Shown here: positions 25,084 through 34,778 of the stretch, one piece after another | Layout of the letters: each line of letters begins with the position of its first letter | Numbering within the stretch: position 1 is the stretch's first letter | Assembly (NCBI GenBank): GCA_037445895.1 | Contig: JBBIJO010000001.1 | Span: 220,202-284,201 of the forward strand | Length of the DNA stretch: 64,000 nt | Direction of reading: 5' to 3' | Source of the DNA: JBBIJO01 sp037445895 | Lineage (GTDB): Bacteria > Bacteroidota > Ignavibacteria > Kapaibacteriales > UBA2268 | Position numbers and translations under genes: made by a program | Notes under the pieces: model-generated | The model's database searches: none | Told to the model about the DNA's origin: nothing | Seen by the model: the letters and a program-made list of their open reading frames with translations, nothing else

Positions 25084-26607
25084 CTATTCCAAAATCCCAA
25101 TTTGGTTTTCAACTTCTTCGAGGATTTTACAACTTTTAACTAATTCTTGCATTTTATTGTGGTCAATATAAAGTGGCCTATCCACATCAAGGAATGGAAC
25201 AAACTCACGAATAATCCTTTTCGCAACTTCAACCCCTTTTCCTGTTTGAAATTCTCTAAAATCAAGAGCTTGTGTGGCAACCATAAATTCAATCCCAAGA
25301 ATGCCATAAGCATTATCTAAAATTTGTTCATTTTTCCAAGCAGTATTCAAACCCATCGACACAAAATCCTCTTGGTCGGCAGCCGCTGGAATTGACTGAA
25401 TCGACGCAGGAGTGGAAAGAATCCTTTGCTCAACGATTAATGTATCGGCAGTGTATTGGCTTAGCATCATACCAGAATAAAATCCGGGATCCTTTGTTAA
25501 AAACGCAGGGAGTCCTTGGTTTAAAGCAGGATTAAGTAATCTGTTTACTCTTCTTTCGGAAAGGACAGATACCATCGTAACTGCTGCCCCAACAAAATCC
25601 ATTGGAAGCGAAATCGGAGTTCCTTGAAAATTTGCACCTGTCAAAGTTACCCCATCTTCGACCACAAAGATAGGATTATCGCCAACACCATTAAGCTCAA
25701 TTTCAACTTGTTCGCGGGCGAAGCGAACAGCGTCGTGCGCAGCCCCAATTACTTGCGGAGTAGAACGCATCGAATATGCATCTTGCACCTTTGTTTTTAC
25801 TTTTCCTCTAAGAAGGTCGCTTCCTTCGATACACTTCATTATTGCACGTGCACTCCTTTGTGCCCCAGGAAAACCACGAAGTTTGTGAATCCGTATGTCA
25901 TAGGGTTTTAAATTTGCAAGTAACGCTTCCAGCGACATCGCCGAAGCAATTTCTGCCTGTTTCAACCAACGATTAATATCCCAAAGTTGTAACGCACTAA
26001 TAGCCGTAATAAAGTTTGAACCATTGATTATGGCTAAACCATCCCGAGCTTGCAAACCTGGAACTGGGATTCCAGCTCGCTCAAAAGCGATTCGCCCTGG
26101 TAATCTTTCTCCTTCGTAGAATGCTTCTCCTTCACCCATCATCAGAAGCGCAATTTGCGACATTGGAGCCAAGTCGCCACAAGCTCCAACCGAACCCTTT
26201 CGGCAGACAACCGGGGTTACACCTCTATTTAACATTTCTACTAAAGTCAATGTAATTTCAGGCCGACAAGCAGAATAACCTTTGGCATGGACATTAATTC
26301 TACCAGCAATCGCACCGCGAACATATTCAATTGGCATAGGTTCACCAATTCCGGCAGAATGATTATAAATCAAAAATCTTTGAAACTCTTTGATTTGCTC
26401 ATCGGACAACACAATCTCCGAAAATTCACCAATACCTGTATTTGTTCCATACATTATCTCCTTTGCATTCAACTTTTTTTCGAGCATTGCCCGGCACTCT
26501 TTAATACGCTCTAACGCTTTGGTATCTAAGGCAACTGTTTCCCCATAGCGAGCAATTTTCACTAATTTTTCAATTGTCAAACTTTTACCATCAAGAACAA
26601 TAGCCAT
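25084..26607 (-). CDS. hutH: Aromatic amino-acid (histidine-type) ammonia-lyase with Ala-Cys-Gly at the MIO site
   Basis: 507 residues from ATG 26607; an upstream GTG would add 34 residues not seen in the family. Catalytic features are present: YGTNTGIG (Tyr), NHSAGIGEP, DAYSMRSTPQV (Tyr/Arg) and QEDFVSMG. The cofactor triad, normally Ala-Ser-Gly, reads Ala-Cys-Gly in GSVGACGDLAP. The Cys is residue 143 (codon TGT at 26179-26181), the same number as Ser143 of the Pseudomonas enzyme. The family deaminates His, Phe or Tyr to the 2-enoate. NHSAG retains the His of the HAL-type selectivity loop, but QEDF replaces QEDH, so the substrate is uncertain. It is coupled to ptb and has no hutU/hutI neighbour. 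Confidence 0.82.
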   Translation of the reverse strand: MAIVLDGKSLTIEKLVKIARYGETVALDTKALERIKECRAMLEKKLNAKEIMYGTNTGIGEFSEIVLSDEQIKEFQRFLIYNHSAGIGEPMPIEYVRGAIAGRINVHAKGYSACRPEITLTLVEMLNRGVTPVVCRKGSVGACGDLAPMSQIALLMMGEGEAFYEGERLPGRIAFERAGIPVPGLQARDGLAIINGSNFITAISALQLWDINRWLKQAEIASAMSLEALLANLKPYDIRIHKLRGFPGAQRSARAIMKCIEGSDLLRGKVKTKVQDAYSMRSTPQVIGAAHDAVRFAREQVEIELNGVGDNPIFVVEDGVTLTGANFQGTPISLPMDFVGAAVTMVSVLSERRVNRLLNPALNQGLPAFLTKDPGFYSGMMLSQYTADTLIVEQRILSTPASIQSIPAAADQEDFVSMGLNTAWKNEQILDNAYGILGIEFMVATQALDFREFQTGKGVEVAKRIIREFVPFLDVDRPLYIDHNKMQELVKSCKILEEVENQIGILE

Positions 26608-26865
26608 TTTCCACTCGATAAATTTCAAAACATCAAAATTAAGAATTTCCAATGTATTAAACGGATAGAAGATACCATTAAATATATGTAGTTTACAATA
26701 AGTTGTCACTCGTATTTTTCTTTTCCTCTCGATAATTCATCGGTGAACAATAGTTGATAGAGGCAAATATTCCACACAATGAAAATCGCACACTTATCCA
26801 CAAGTAATATTACCAGCCAACTTTTCTAGCACATCAATAGAAAGTTAAATTCTATATGAAAATAT

Positions 26866-28596
26866 TTAACTTCCGTTGCTGTTTTGGAGTGATTTCAAAA
26901 TTTTCGACCAGCTATCCTTTAACGTTACAATACGATTAAAGACAGGTTTTCCGGCTTCCGAAAGTTTGCTATCCACACAAAAGTAGCCAATCCTTTCGAA
27001 TTGGAATTTTTCCTCGGGCTTCGCATTCTTCAAAAAAGGTTCGCAAAAGCCACGAACTACTTTCAAAGAGTCAGGATTGATATAATCGAGGAAAGTTTTT
27101 CCTTCCTCGGTTTCGTTAGGATTTTCACAAGTAAAGAGTCTCTCGTAGAGTCTAATTTCGGCTTCGAAACAATGAGACGCCGAAACCCAATGAATTGTCC
27201 CAAGCACTTTTCTCCCATCTGGAGATTGCCCACCCTTAGTGAGTGGATCGTAAGTACAATGTAATTCTATTATTTCGCCAGTTTGTGAATCTTTTACAAT
27301 ATCGGTGCAAGTAATGTAGTATGCATAACGAAGTCGAACCTCGCGTCCGGGAGCCAATCTATAAAATTTCTTTGGTGGATTCTCCATAAAATCATCACGT
27401 TCGATATAAATTACTTTTGAGAATGGGACTTTACGCGTTCCCATCGAAAGGTCTTCGGGGTTATTTATTGCGTCTATTTCTTCAACCAAATCGTTGGGAT
27501 AATTATCGATAACAACTTTTAAAGGATTCAAGACAACGAATGCACGTTGAGCTCGTTTGTTTAAGTCCTCTCGGATACAATATTCAAGCACTGAAATATC
27601 GACAATGCTTTCTTTTTTCGAAACTCCAATGATATCCGAAAAAGCTCTTATAGATTCAGGTGTATATCCGCGACGACGAAGCCCACGAATAGTTGGCATT
27701 CTTGGATCATCCCATCCATCAACGTATCCCTTTTGAACGAGTTCAAGGAGCTTGCGTTTGCTCATAACTGTGTAAGTAAGGTTCAATCGAGCAAATTCGA
27801 TTTGCTGTGGGTGATAAACCGAAAGTTGGTCGAGAAACCAGTCGTATAACGGACGATGGTCTTCGAATTCAAGAGTACAAATTGAATGGGTTATTCTTTC
27901 TATAGAATCAGATAGACAATGTGTAAAATCATACATTGGATAAATACACCATTTATCGCCAGTTCGATGATGTGTCGCGTGTTTAATCCGATAAATAACG
28001 GGGTCGCGCATATTTAAATTTGGCGATGCCATATCGATTTTTGCACGTAATGTTTTTGCACCATCGGGAAAGTCCCCTCGTCGCATTCTTTCGAACAACT
28101 CGAGATTTTCGCTGATACTACGGTTGCGATAAGGGCTCTCGACCCCTGGTTCAGTTAAAGTTCCACGTGTTAATCGTATTTCTTCCTGTGAAAGATCGCA
28201 AACATAAGCTTTGCCTAACTTTATTAGTTGGACTGCATAATCGAATAATTGATCGAAATAATCGGAAGCAAAGAAAAGACGGTTACCCCAATCGAAGCCA
28301 AGCCAATGGACATCTTCTATGATTGCATTAACATATTCTTCGTCTTCTTTTGTGGGGTTGGTATCGTCAAAACGAAGGTTGCACAATCCGCCAAATTCCT
28401 CGGCAAATCCAAAGTTCATACATATACTTTTTGCATGCCCTATATGTAGATAACCATTAGGTTCAGGAGGAAAACGAGTCTGGACACGTCCACCCCATTT
28501 ATTTGTTTCCAAATCATCAATGATGATTTGCTTAATAAAATTGCTCGAAACAACTTTTCTCTCTTCATTCAAATTTTTCTCGTTGTCCACTTCCAT
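26866..28596 (-). CDS. glnS: Glutaminyl-tRNA synthetase
   Basis: 576 residues from ATG 28596. An upstream ATG at 28686 would prepend 30 hydrophobic residues unlike the family. RFPPEPNGYLHIGHAKS is the HIGH element specific to GlnRS/GluRS, followed by NLRFDDTNPTKEDEEYV. VMSKRKLLELV is the KMSK element, then DDPRMPTIRGLRRRGYTPE. The two-barrel anticodon domain completes it. It charges tRNA-Gln directly, so this organism may not need the GatCAB route for Gln. It follows asnB in the same direction. Confidence 0.95.
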   Translation of the reverse strand: MEVDNEKNLNEERKVVSSNFIKQIIIDDLETNKWGGRVQTRFPPEPNGYLHIGHAKSICMNFGFAEEFGGLCNLRFDDTNPTKEDEEYVNAIIEDVHWLGFDWGNRLFFASDYFDQLFDYAVQLIKLGKAYVCDLSQEEIRLTRGTLTEPGVESPYRNRSISENLELFERMRRGDFPDGAKTLRAKIDMASPNLNMRDPVIYRIKHATHHRTGDKWCIYPMYDFTHCLSDSIERITHSICTLEFEDHRPLYDWFLDQLSVYHPQQIEFARLNLTYTVMSKRKLLELVQKGYVDGWDDPRMPTIRGLRRRGYTPESIRAFSDIIGVSKKESIVDISVLEYCIREDLNKRAQRAFVVLNPLKVVIDNYPNDLVEEIDAINNPEDLSMGTRKVPFSKVIYIERDDFMENPPKKFYRLAPGREVRLRYAYYITCTDIVKDSQTGEIIELHCTYDPLTKGGQSPDGRKVLGTIHWVSASHCFEAEIRLYERLFTCENPNETEEGKTFLDYINPDSLKVVRGFCEPFLKNAKPEEKFQFERIGYFCVDSKLSEAGKPVFNRIVTLKDSWSKILKSLQNSNGS

Positions 28597-28718
28597 TATT
28601 TCTATGTAAATATTCAATAAAAAAGCAAAATTACAAAAAGTAAAAAGACCGAAATTAATGTTCCGGGTAAATACAGATATTCTCATTATTCGGCGTTGAA
28701 CTTGGAAAGAAAGAATAG

Positions 28719-30656
28719 TTATTTAATTTTTTGGTTATCGAAAAACACCTCGTACCAAAGTGCTAGTTCAAGAAGAGTGAAAATATGAAATCCCCGGTTT
28801 ATAGTGCCTTCGTGGTGTTTAGCAAGAAGATTATTGATATATTCCATATTGAACAATACATTAAATAAGTTTGAATTATTTATTTTCGATTTTGCATACT
28901 CAAACCAGGGGTTTCGCAACCATTCATTTACAGGGGCCCAGAAACCTTGCTTCCGACGATAAATAATCTCGTTTGGTAACACATTTTCGACTGCTTTTTT
29001 CAAAATATATTTGGTCGTATTACCATTGGGAACTTTAATTTTCGAAGGCAAAGCCATTGTAAATTCAACAATTCTATAATCGAGGAAAGGCACTCGCGCT
29101 TCAATGCTATTTGCCATCCCAATTTTATCAACACGCATCAACAGCAACTCCGAAAGGCGTTGCGAAATTTCGGTAAACAAAACCCATTGAAGAAAATCGA
29201 AATGTTTAATAAGTCTATTCGCTTCGCTATGCAGGGTTTCAACATATCTCCATGGTTGTGAAATATCCAAAGTTCCATTTTCGACCGATAATACATCTAT
29301 TTCCGACGGAGAAAAAATTGATATACCACTCCAATAATATTCTTCGTTGTTCGCAGACCTTCGAATAAAATCCAAAGGAAGGTATTGTCCAAAAGGCTTA
29401 AAGATTTGCTTGCCAATCCGATACACACCTTTTTTAACAAAATTGGGGAGTTGGTTAAATGGCTTCCAAACTCTACGATAAAATTTGTAATCCCGAAGTA
29501 ACCAAGGATATCCAACGAATTGTTCATCGCTACCCTCCCCAACTTGAACAACAATAGTTCCCGATTCCCGGGTCAATTTACTCAAAAAAAACAAAGGAAT
29601 GCATACAGGGTCAGCGTTAGGTTCATCTTCGAACCAAACAATTCTTTCAAGAATTTCGAAAGCATCCTTGTGGTCAATTAAAATCTCGTGGTGATTGGTT
29701 TTAAATAAATCAACAATTTTATTGGCATATTCCAACTCGTTGTATTTTGCTAATTCTTTAAAACCGACAGTAAAAGTATCGATAGGTCTATCCATAAGCT
29801 CTGCCATCAATGCAACGTTGAGTCCGGAGTCAATCCCTCCACTTAAAAATACACCAAAAGGCACATCGCTCATCATCCTGTCCTTAACTGCTAAGCGTAG
29901 CAATCGGATAATTTCTTGGCTTGCTTCGTCGAAGGTAATACTTTCGAACTTTCCAACTTGAGAAAAAGGATTCCAATAACGTTGAACAATAAATTTGCCA
30001 TTCAAAGAAAGTCGAAAACAATGTGCCGGAGGAATTTTGAAAACATTGTCGAATAATGTTTTTCGATTGCTACTTGTTCCAAAATTCAAATAGTTAGGTA
30101 TTTCATCGAAATTAATTTGTTTCGTCAATTTGGGATGTGCAAATATAGATTTAATTTCGGAAGCAAAAACAAAAAAATTACTGGCAAACGTATAATACAG
30201 GGGCTTTTTGCCTAATCGATCTCTGGCACCGAACAGTTCTTGACGTTCTTCGTCCCAGATAGCAAAAGCGAACATACCCGAAAGGCGCTCGACAATTTTT
30301 GCACCCCACTCTTCATAACCGTGGAGAATTACCTCGGTATCTGTTCGCGACTTGAATTTATGCCCTCTGTCTTCGAGTTCTTTTCGAAGGTCAAGGTAGT
30401 TATAGATCTCACCATTAAAAACAATACAAAATTGTCCATCGGGGGTTGTCATTGGCTGATTTCCTGCTACTGAAAGGTCAATTATCGAAAGACGACGAAA
30501 AGCAAAGCCACAAGTATTAGTTCTGGAAATCCACTGTCCATCGCTATCTGGGCCACGATGAACCACCAAATCGCTCATCCTTTGTAAAATGTTCGACGAG
30601 ATTATCCCGTCGGTTTGATTCGTAGAAAAAGCGACTATGCCAACAATTCCACACAT
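28719..30656 (-). CDS. asnB: Glutamine-hydrolysing asparagine synthase
   Basis: 645 residues. Cys2 of MCGIVGIVAF is the class II amidotransferase nucleophile. RRLSIIDLSVAGNQPM and IVFNGEIYNYLDLR complete the glutaminase half. The synthetase half has the PP-loop FLSGGIDSGLNVAL and the GEGSDEQFVGY segment. It makes Asn from Asp using Gln and ATP, or amidates a cell-surface precursor in some paralogues. Its ATG overlaps the pdxJ stop by one base (TAATG), indicating coupling. Confidence 0.93.
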   Translation of the reverse strand: MCGIVGIVAFSTNQTDGIISSNILQRMSDLVVHRGPDSDGQWISRTNTCGFAFRRLSIIDLSVAGNQPMTTPDGQFCIVFNGEIYNYLDLRKELEDRGHKFKSRTDTEVILHGYEEWGAKIVERLSGMFAFAIWDEERQELFGARDRLGKKPLYYTFASNFFVFASEIKSIFAHPKLTKQINFDEIPNYLNFGTSSNRKTLFDNVFKIPPAHCFRLSLNGKFIVQRYWNPFSQVGKFESITFDEASQEIIRLLRLAVKDRMMSDVPFGVFLSGGIDSGLNVALMAELMDRPIDTFTVGFKELAKYNELEYANKIVDLFKTNHHEILIDHKDAFEILERIVWFEDEPNADPVCIPLFFLSKLTRESGTIVVQVGEGSDEQFVGYPWLLRDYKFYRRVWKPFNQLPNFVKKGVYRIGKQIFKPFGQYLPLDFIRRSANNEEYYWSGISIFSPSEIDVLSVENGTLDISQPWRYVETLHSEANRLIKHFDFLQWVLFTEISQRLSELLLMRVDKIGMANSIEARVPFLDYRIVEFTMALPSKIKVPNGNTTKYILKKAVENVLPNEIIYRRKQGFWAPVNEWLRNPWFEYAKSKINNSNLFNVLFNMEYINNLLAKHHEGTINRGFHIFTLLELALWYEVFFDNQKIK

Positions 30657-31393
30657 TATTTATTTCTGGACAAAACCGCATAATTAATTAATTCCAACAT
30701 TTCCCGAACCGCTCGTTCAATCCCGACAAGAGATGCTCGTGAAATAATAGAATGACCAATGCTTAATTCCGAAATTGAATCAACTTGGCATAATTTACCA
30801 ACATTGAAATAATTCAAACCATGACCTGCGGCAACTTTCAGTCCAAGACTTTTCGCAAAGTCCGCAGCTTCTTTTAACCGATAGAATTCATTTTGTAATT
30901 CTTCGTTGCGTCGAAGATTCGAATAAACCCCAGTATGCAATTCAACCATATCGGCACCTGCAGCCAACGAGGATTCTATTTGGATACTTTCAGGTTCAAC
31001 AAAAAAACTCACTGCGATACCAGCAGAATGCATCCTTTCAGTCAATTCAGCAAACTTACTAATATCGGAAGCAACATTTAAACCCCCTTCGGTGGTAAGT
31101 TCCATTCTCTTCTCTGGGACAATAGTTACCACATCTGGTTTAATCTGCAAAGCAATTTGAATTATTTCTTCGACACCCGCCATTTCTAAGTCTAACTTCG
31201 ACGAAACAATCTTTCGAAGGAGTTCAACGTCGCGGTCATTTATGTGCCGACGGTCTTCGCGCAAATGGCAAACAATCCCGTGTGCTCCTGCAAGTTCACA
31301 AAGCACTGCCGCCGAAACGGGGTCTGGTTCATTCCCCCCGCGTGCTTGCCTCAGTGTTGCAATATGGTCAATGTTAACATTTAATGTAATCAT
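30656..31393 (-). CDS. pdxJ: Pyridoxine 5'-phosphate synthase
   Basis: 245 residues, standard length. NVNIDHIATLRQARGG and GIVCHLREDRRHINDRDV are PdxJ hallmarks; EMAGVEEI-type Glu and VAAGHGLNYFNV complete the active site. It condenses 1-deoxyxylulose-5-phosphate with 3-amino-1-phosphohydroxyacetone to pyridoxine phosphate. It is upstream of and coupled to asnB. Confidence 0.97.
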   Translation of the reverse strand: MITLNVNIDHIATLRQARGGNEPDPVSAAVLCELAGAHGIVCHLREDRRHINDRDVELLRKIVSSKLDLEMAGVEEIIQIALQIKPDVVTIVPEKRMELTTEGGLNVASDISKFAELTERMHSAGIAVSFFVEPESIQIESSLAAGADMVELHTGVYSNLRRNEELQNEFYRLKEAADFAKSLGLKVAAGHGLNYFNVGKLCQVDSISELSIGHSIISRASLVGIERAVREMLELINYAVLSRNK

Positions 31394-31478
31394 TGCTTAG
31401 AACTCAATAAAAAACAAAATTAGCAAAAACAAATAGTATTAATTGAATCCGATTTGCTGAAACTTTCCTAGATTTAGA

Positions 31479-33152
31479 TTATTCGACCACACCCAGTTTC
31501 CCAAAAAATTCGCTGTTCTTGTATCTAATCTTGAAAAAATAAACACCACTGGGTAATTCAACTGGAAATTCTCCTTTTCCGAAATGAATCACACGATATT
31601 TATCGACTAACGAAGTCTCGTATTCTTTCGAAGGAAGGGTTACTTCGTTCATATTCGAATCGAACAAACGTAATTCAACTTTTTCTTGAATCGGAACTTC
31701 GGTGGGAATTGGAAAGTTTAATTCCTCGAGTTTTATTTTCCAGGGATTGGGAAAGGGGGTTTGCAGTACAAATGTTGAATAACCGACATTCCAAAATATT
31801 GAATCCGCAACTAATGAGTAATCCGACTCAAATTTATAATATAGTTCTCTCGGATTAAGTCGTCTCGATTTTTCAAAATTGGTATTCGATATTGTTATGT
31901 TATAAGTTACTGTTGAATCTTTACGGAGTTGAATTGCAGATTGAAGATCTAAATTCACCATAAAAATAGAGAGGGTATCGTCGAGTATATCGGGTTGATT
32001 CGATTTAAAGAAACAACGAACAGGGCGTATCTCGAATGGACGAAGTTTGCTCGAATTCATAAATGCAGGAGGTTGGAATGTTTCTTCGCGCCAGTATTTG
32101 ATTTGTGGGAATTCTTTGGCTCGATAGAAGTATTTACCAGGGATTGCTTTATCTCCCGAGTAGTAAATCCAAGGCAAAAAATTGGCAAAAGCAGAAGTCA
32201 ACGAATTGCCAACAGAATTTAGAGCCGATTCAAAAGCTGGTATTGGCTCGATACCTTTACCTATGTTTTCCCATAGTTCCAAAATGGGGCTATCGCCAAA
32301 CCTTTTATAAATATATTGCATAAAAATTGCATAGCGGTAGCCAACCGAAGGAAGAGGGTCGACAAGAATGTATTTCGAAAAATCATTAAATAAACTCTTT
32401 ACAAATTGAAGATAATCCCGCGTGTCGGGATAAATCCGAAACTCCATAAATGTCGATGTCATTTCATTAAACGAAGGAAAGGAGGGATCACCGTAGCCAA
32501 ACTGGAACATATGATGGAGTTCGTGAGCAATTGTGATTTTCAGCCCCATTACCCCAAATTCTCGAAACGTTGCCCGCTTCGAACCATCGTCGAAGAAAGT
32601 CGAATCTTTCTCGCTAAAGTCGTTGTCAAGTATCACATAAGATGTGAATCTTGGAAAAGGATAAAGGGGTGGACCAGCAATTTGCTTTTCAATATCGGTA
32701 TATCCATAATAAACGGAAGTATAGTAACCATTACCAATTTCGAGCATATAAAAATCATATTGAAGTGTCCCGCCGCCACTATCCAATGGTGGAGGAACAA
32801 AACCAATAGAATCAACAAAAACCTTGTAGGAATAGTCTGCATAATACAAAGCAGAATCAACAAAATCTGGAATCCCGTTGTGGTTATAATCAGCCAAAGG
32901 CACTTTATTGGCCCCCGAAGTATCATAATGGATTGCAAACAATCCCGAAGGAGAAATCGCTATGCACTGTGTTATTGGTCTTCCGGTTGAATCAAATTTC
33001 GCTGTATCTGATTTAACTAAAATTTTTGCGATTAAATGTTTAGAGTCGAACGAACCACATTTTATAGATTCAAAATCATCAGAATCTTGTGCAAAAAGGC
33101 TAAAAAAAGAAACAATTAATAAGCAAAGGAATGTGGGACAATTTTTTAACAT
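31479..33152 (-). CDS. Secreted zinc-metalloprotease-like protein with T9SS sorting domain (MXAN_6640-like)
   Basis: 557 residues. The signal peptide (LLIVSFFSLFA) is followed by Gln22. After about 190 residues comes ITIAHELHHMFQFGYGD, giving HExxH as His210, Glu211, His214. The upstream segment NHNGIPDFVD is calcium-loop-like. The last 90 residues have the T9SS type A pattern (FPNPWKIKLEELNFPIP, LPSGVYFFKIRYKN, GKLGVVE). The zinc motif and surroundings resemble the MXAN_6640-type putative metalloproteases. It is predicted to act at the cell surface or outside. A small fibronectin-III-like protein is encoded 13 bp upstream and may be co-expressed. Confidence 0.8.
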   Translation of the reverse strand: MLKNCPTFLCLLIVSFFSLFAQDSDDFESIKCGSFDSKHLIAKILVKSDTAKFDSTGRPITQCIAISPSGLFAIHYDTSGANKVPLADYNHNGIPDFVDSALYYADYSYKVFVDSIGFVPPPLDSGGGTLQYDFYMLEIGNGYYTSVYYGYTDIEKQIAGPPLYPFPRFTSYVILDNDFSEKDSTFFDDGSKRATFREFGVMGLKITIAHELHHMFQFGYGDPSFPSFNEMTSTFMEFRIYPDTRDYLQFVKSLFNDFSKYILVDPLPSVGYRYAIFMQYIYKRFGDSPILELWENIGKGIEPIPAFESALNSVGNSLTSAFANFLPWIYYSGDKAIPGKYFYRAKEFPQIKYWREETFQPPAFMNSSKLRPFEIRPVRCFFKSNQPDILDDTLSIFMVNLDLQSAIQLRKDSTVTYNITISNTNFEKSRRLNPRELYYKFESDYSLVADSIFWNVGYSTFVLQTPFPNPWKIKLEELNFPIPTEVPIQEKVELRLFDSNMNEVTLPSKEYETSLVDKYRVIHFGKGEFPVELPSGVYFFKIRYKNSEFFGKLGVVE

Positions 33153-33165
33153 CGAAAAAATAGCG

Positions 33166-33591
33166 CTATCTAAACATTGCTTTAATCATACCCCAGGTTC
33201 TATAAATCCCATTAACCGAATGGCTAACGTTCACAGTATTAGTCAACGAAAAAGAATTATCATTGAATATAATTTTTATCCTATATGAATAATTATTCCC
33301 AGTAATTTGTCCATCTTTCCCGGTTTCGTCTCTCAGAAATGCTTCATAGTCAATATATTTGTAGTATGTAGGAAAGCCTTTGGCTTCAAGGCTACCAATT
33401 TTTTTGAATGTTCCATTGTTGATAGAACGCTCAATTTCGAACGAGGCAATGTTCTTTTCGTTGCTTGTTTTGAACTCAATGATGATATCTTTGCCATTAG
33501 AAGTCGCAGAAACCGATTCAATATAGGTTTCGCTTCCGAACAATACCGCCCATCCTAAAAACAAAGCAACAAACGAAAAATACTTTTTCAT
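33166..33591 (-). CDS. Small secreted fibronectin-type-III-like protein
   Basis: 141 residues. A signal peptide (YFSFVALFLGWAVLFG) precedes one beta-sandwich. The pattern IIIEFKTSNEKNIASFEIER, then FKKIGSLEAKG and YSYRIKIIFNDNS is the Fn3-like module often found before T9SS sorting domains in this phylum. The sorting domain itself is missing; the protein stops after GMIKAMFR. It lies 13 bp upstream of the metalloprotease. It could be an independent binding protein, or a truncated cargo. Confidence 0.7.
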   Translation of the reverse strand: MKKYFSFVALFLGWAVLFGSETYIESVSATSNGKDIIIEFKTSNEKNIASFEIERSINNGTFKKIGSLEAKGFPTYYKYIDYEAFLRDETGKDGQITGNNYSYRIKIIFNDNSFSLTNTVNVSHSVNGIYRTWGMIKAMFR

Positions 33592-33848
33592 TCTTACTCA
33601 AAGAAAATCACACAAATTTAACATAAAAAAAATAAAAAAACAAAAAGTTTATTACACAACTCAAAACAATACGAAAAAATTGAGCACAAAAAAGTTCTTT
33701 CCTTTCCTTCGTTTTTTACAATATTTTACTACCTGAAAATATCAAAAACACTATTGGATTACTTTTTCTTAAAAATCCCCTATTTTAAGAATAAAACCAC
33801 AATCATTATATAATTTATTCTACAAAAATCTTAATTTTACTTTTTACA

Positions 33849-34778
33849 ATGTTAAAAATTAGAACGATGTATAAATTTTTCCTTCTATGTTTATGTATTA
33901 CAAATAGTTCATTTGCCCAATATTTTCAAGCACCAATTGATACTGTATTGTATTTCCACCCAGGTAAAGGACAAAACGTTGGTCAAGATTCATCCTATTT
34001 TCCCGCAAATATTTTCAATTTACCCGATTCGGCGGCATCGGAAAATGTTGGTTCGGCAAACCCCAATAATATTTGTTCGCTTGGGCTCGGCGGCGAAATA
34101 GTAGTAGGTTTCAAAAATTATTTCATTATCGATTCCGATGGTCCCGATTTTACAATCTTCGAAAATGCATTTATCAATCCAATCACAAAAAAAGTATTTG
34201 CCGAACCTGGAATAGTTTCAGTAAGCGAAGATGGTATAAACTTCGTTGAATTTCCTTTCGATTCACTAACCCTCGAAGGCTGCGCAGGAACGCGCCCAAC
34301 CTATGGAAAAGCAAATCCTTATGATCCTACTGTTAGTGGAGGTAATTCCTTCGACATTGAAAAAATTGGTTTTAAAAAAGCAAGGTTTATTAAAATCAAA
34401 GATTTCTCTGAATTCGTTTTAAACAACAAAAGCCATCCTTTCTACGACCCAACTATTTCTGGTTTCGATTTAGATGCAGTTGTCGGAATTCATTTGGAAC
34501 CAATATCATCTTCGATTTCAACTGAAAATAACATTAGTACGTGTTTCAGTGTTTATTTCGAAAGATTAGGTATTGAAATCGAAACAAACGAAACAATAAC
34601 AATAATAATCTTCGATTCTATAGGTAGAATCTTAACAAAGAATGTATTTATAGAAAGTTCAACTATTGATTTGAGCAATTACCCCGATGGAATTTTTTTG
34701 ATTAATTTGCAATGCAACAGTCAAAGTTATCTCATAAAACTTTTAGTAAGCGGTGAAAAAATATTTTTATATAATTAG
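33849..34778 (+). CDS. Secreted T9SS cargo with a cell-surface beta domain
   Basis: 309 residues. The signal peptide ends SSFA before Gln. The body has the calcium-like text IIDSDGPDFTIFENAF, then VSEDGINFVEFPFD and GFDLDAVVGIHLEPI, as seen in a family of bacterial surface proteins of unknown function. The last 75 residues (IIIFDSIGRILTKNVFIES, then YPDGIFLINL) look like a T9SS type A sorting domain. It overlaps the following lipoprotein gene by 26 bp. No enzymatic motif was seen. Confidence 0.75.
   Translation: MLKIRTMYKFFLLCLCITNSSFAQYFQAPIDTVLYFHPGKGQNVGQDSSYFPANIFNLPDSAASENVGSANPNNICSLGLGGEIVVGFKNYFIIDSDGPDFTIFENAFINPITKKVFAEPGIVSVSEDGINFVEFPFDSLTLEGCAGTRPTYGKANPYDPTVSGGNSFDIEKIGFKKARFIKIKDFSEFVLNNKSHPFYDPTISGFDLDAVVGIHLEPISSSISTENNISTCFSVYFERLGIEIETNETITIIIFDSIGRILTKNVFIESSTIDLSNYPDGIFLINLQCNSQSYLIKLLVSGEKIFLYN

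Noticed and set aside
32406..32990. 194-codon plus-strand frame opposite the metalloprotease gene
   Set aside because: Shadow frame; the minus strand has signal peptide, zinc motif and sorting domain.
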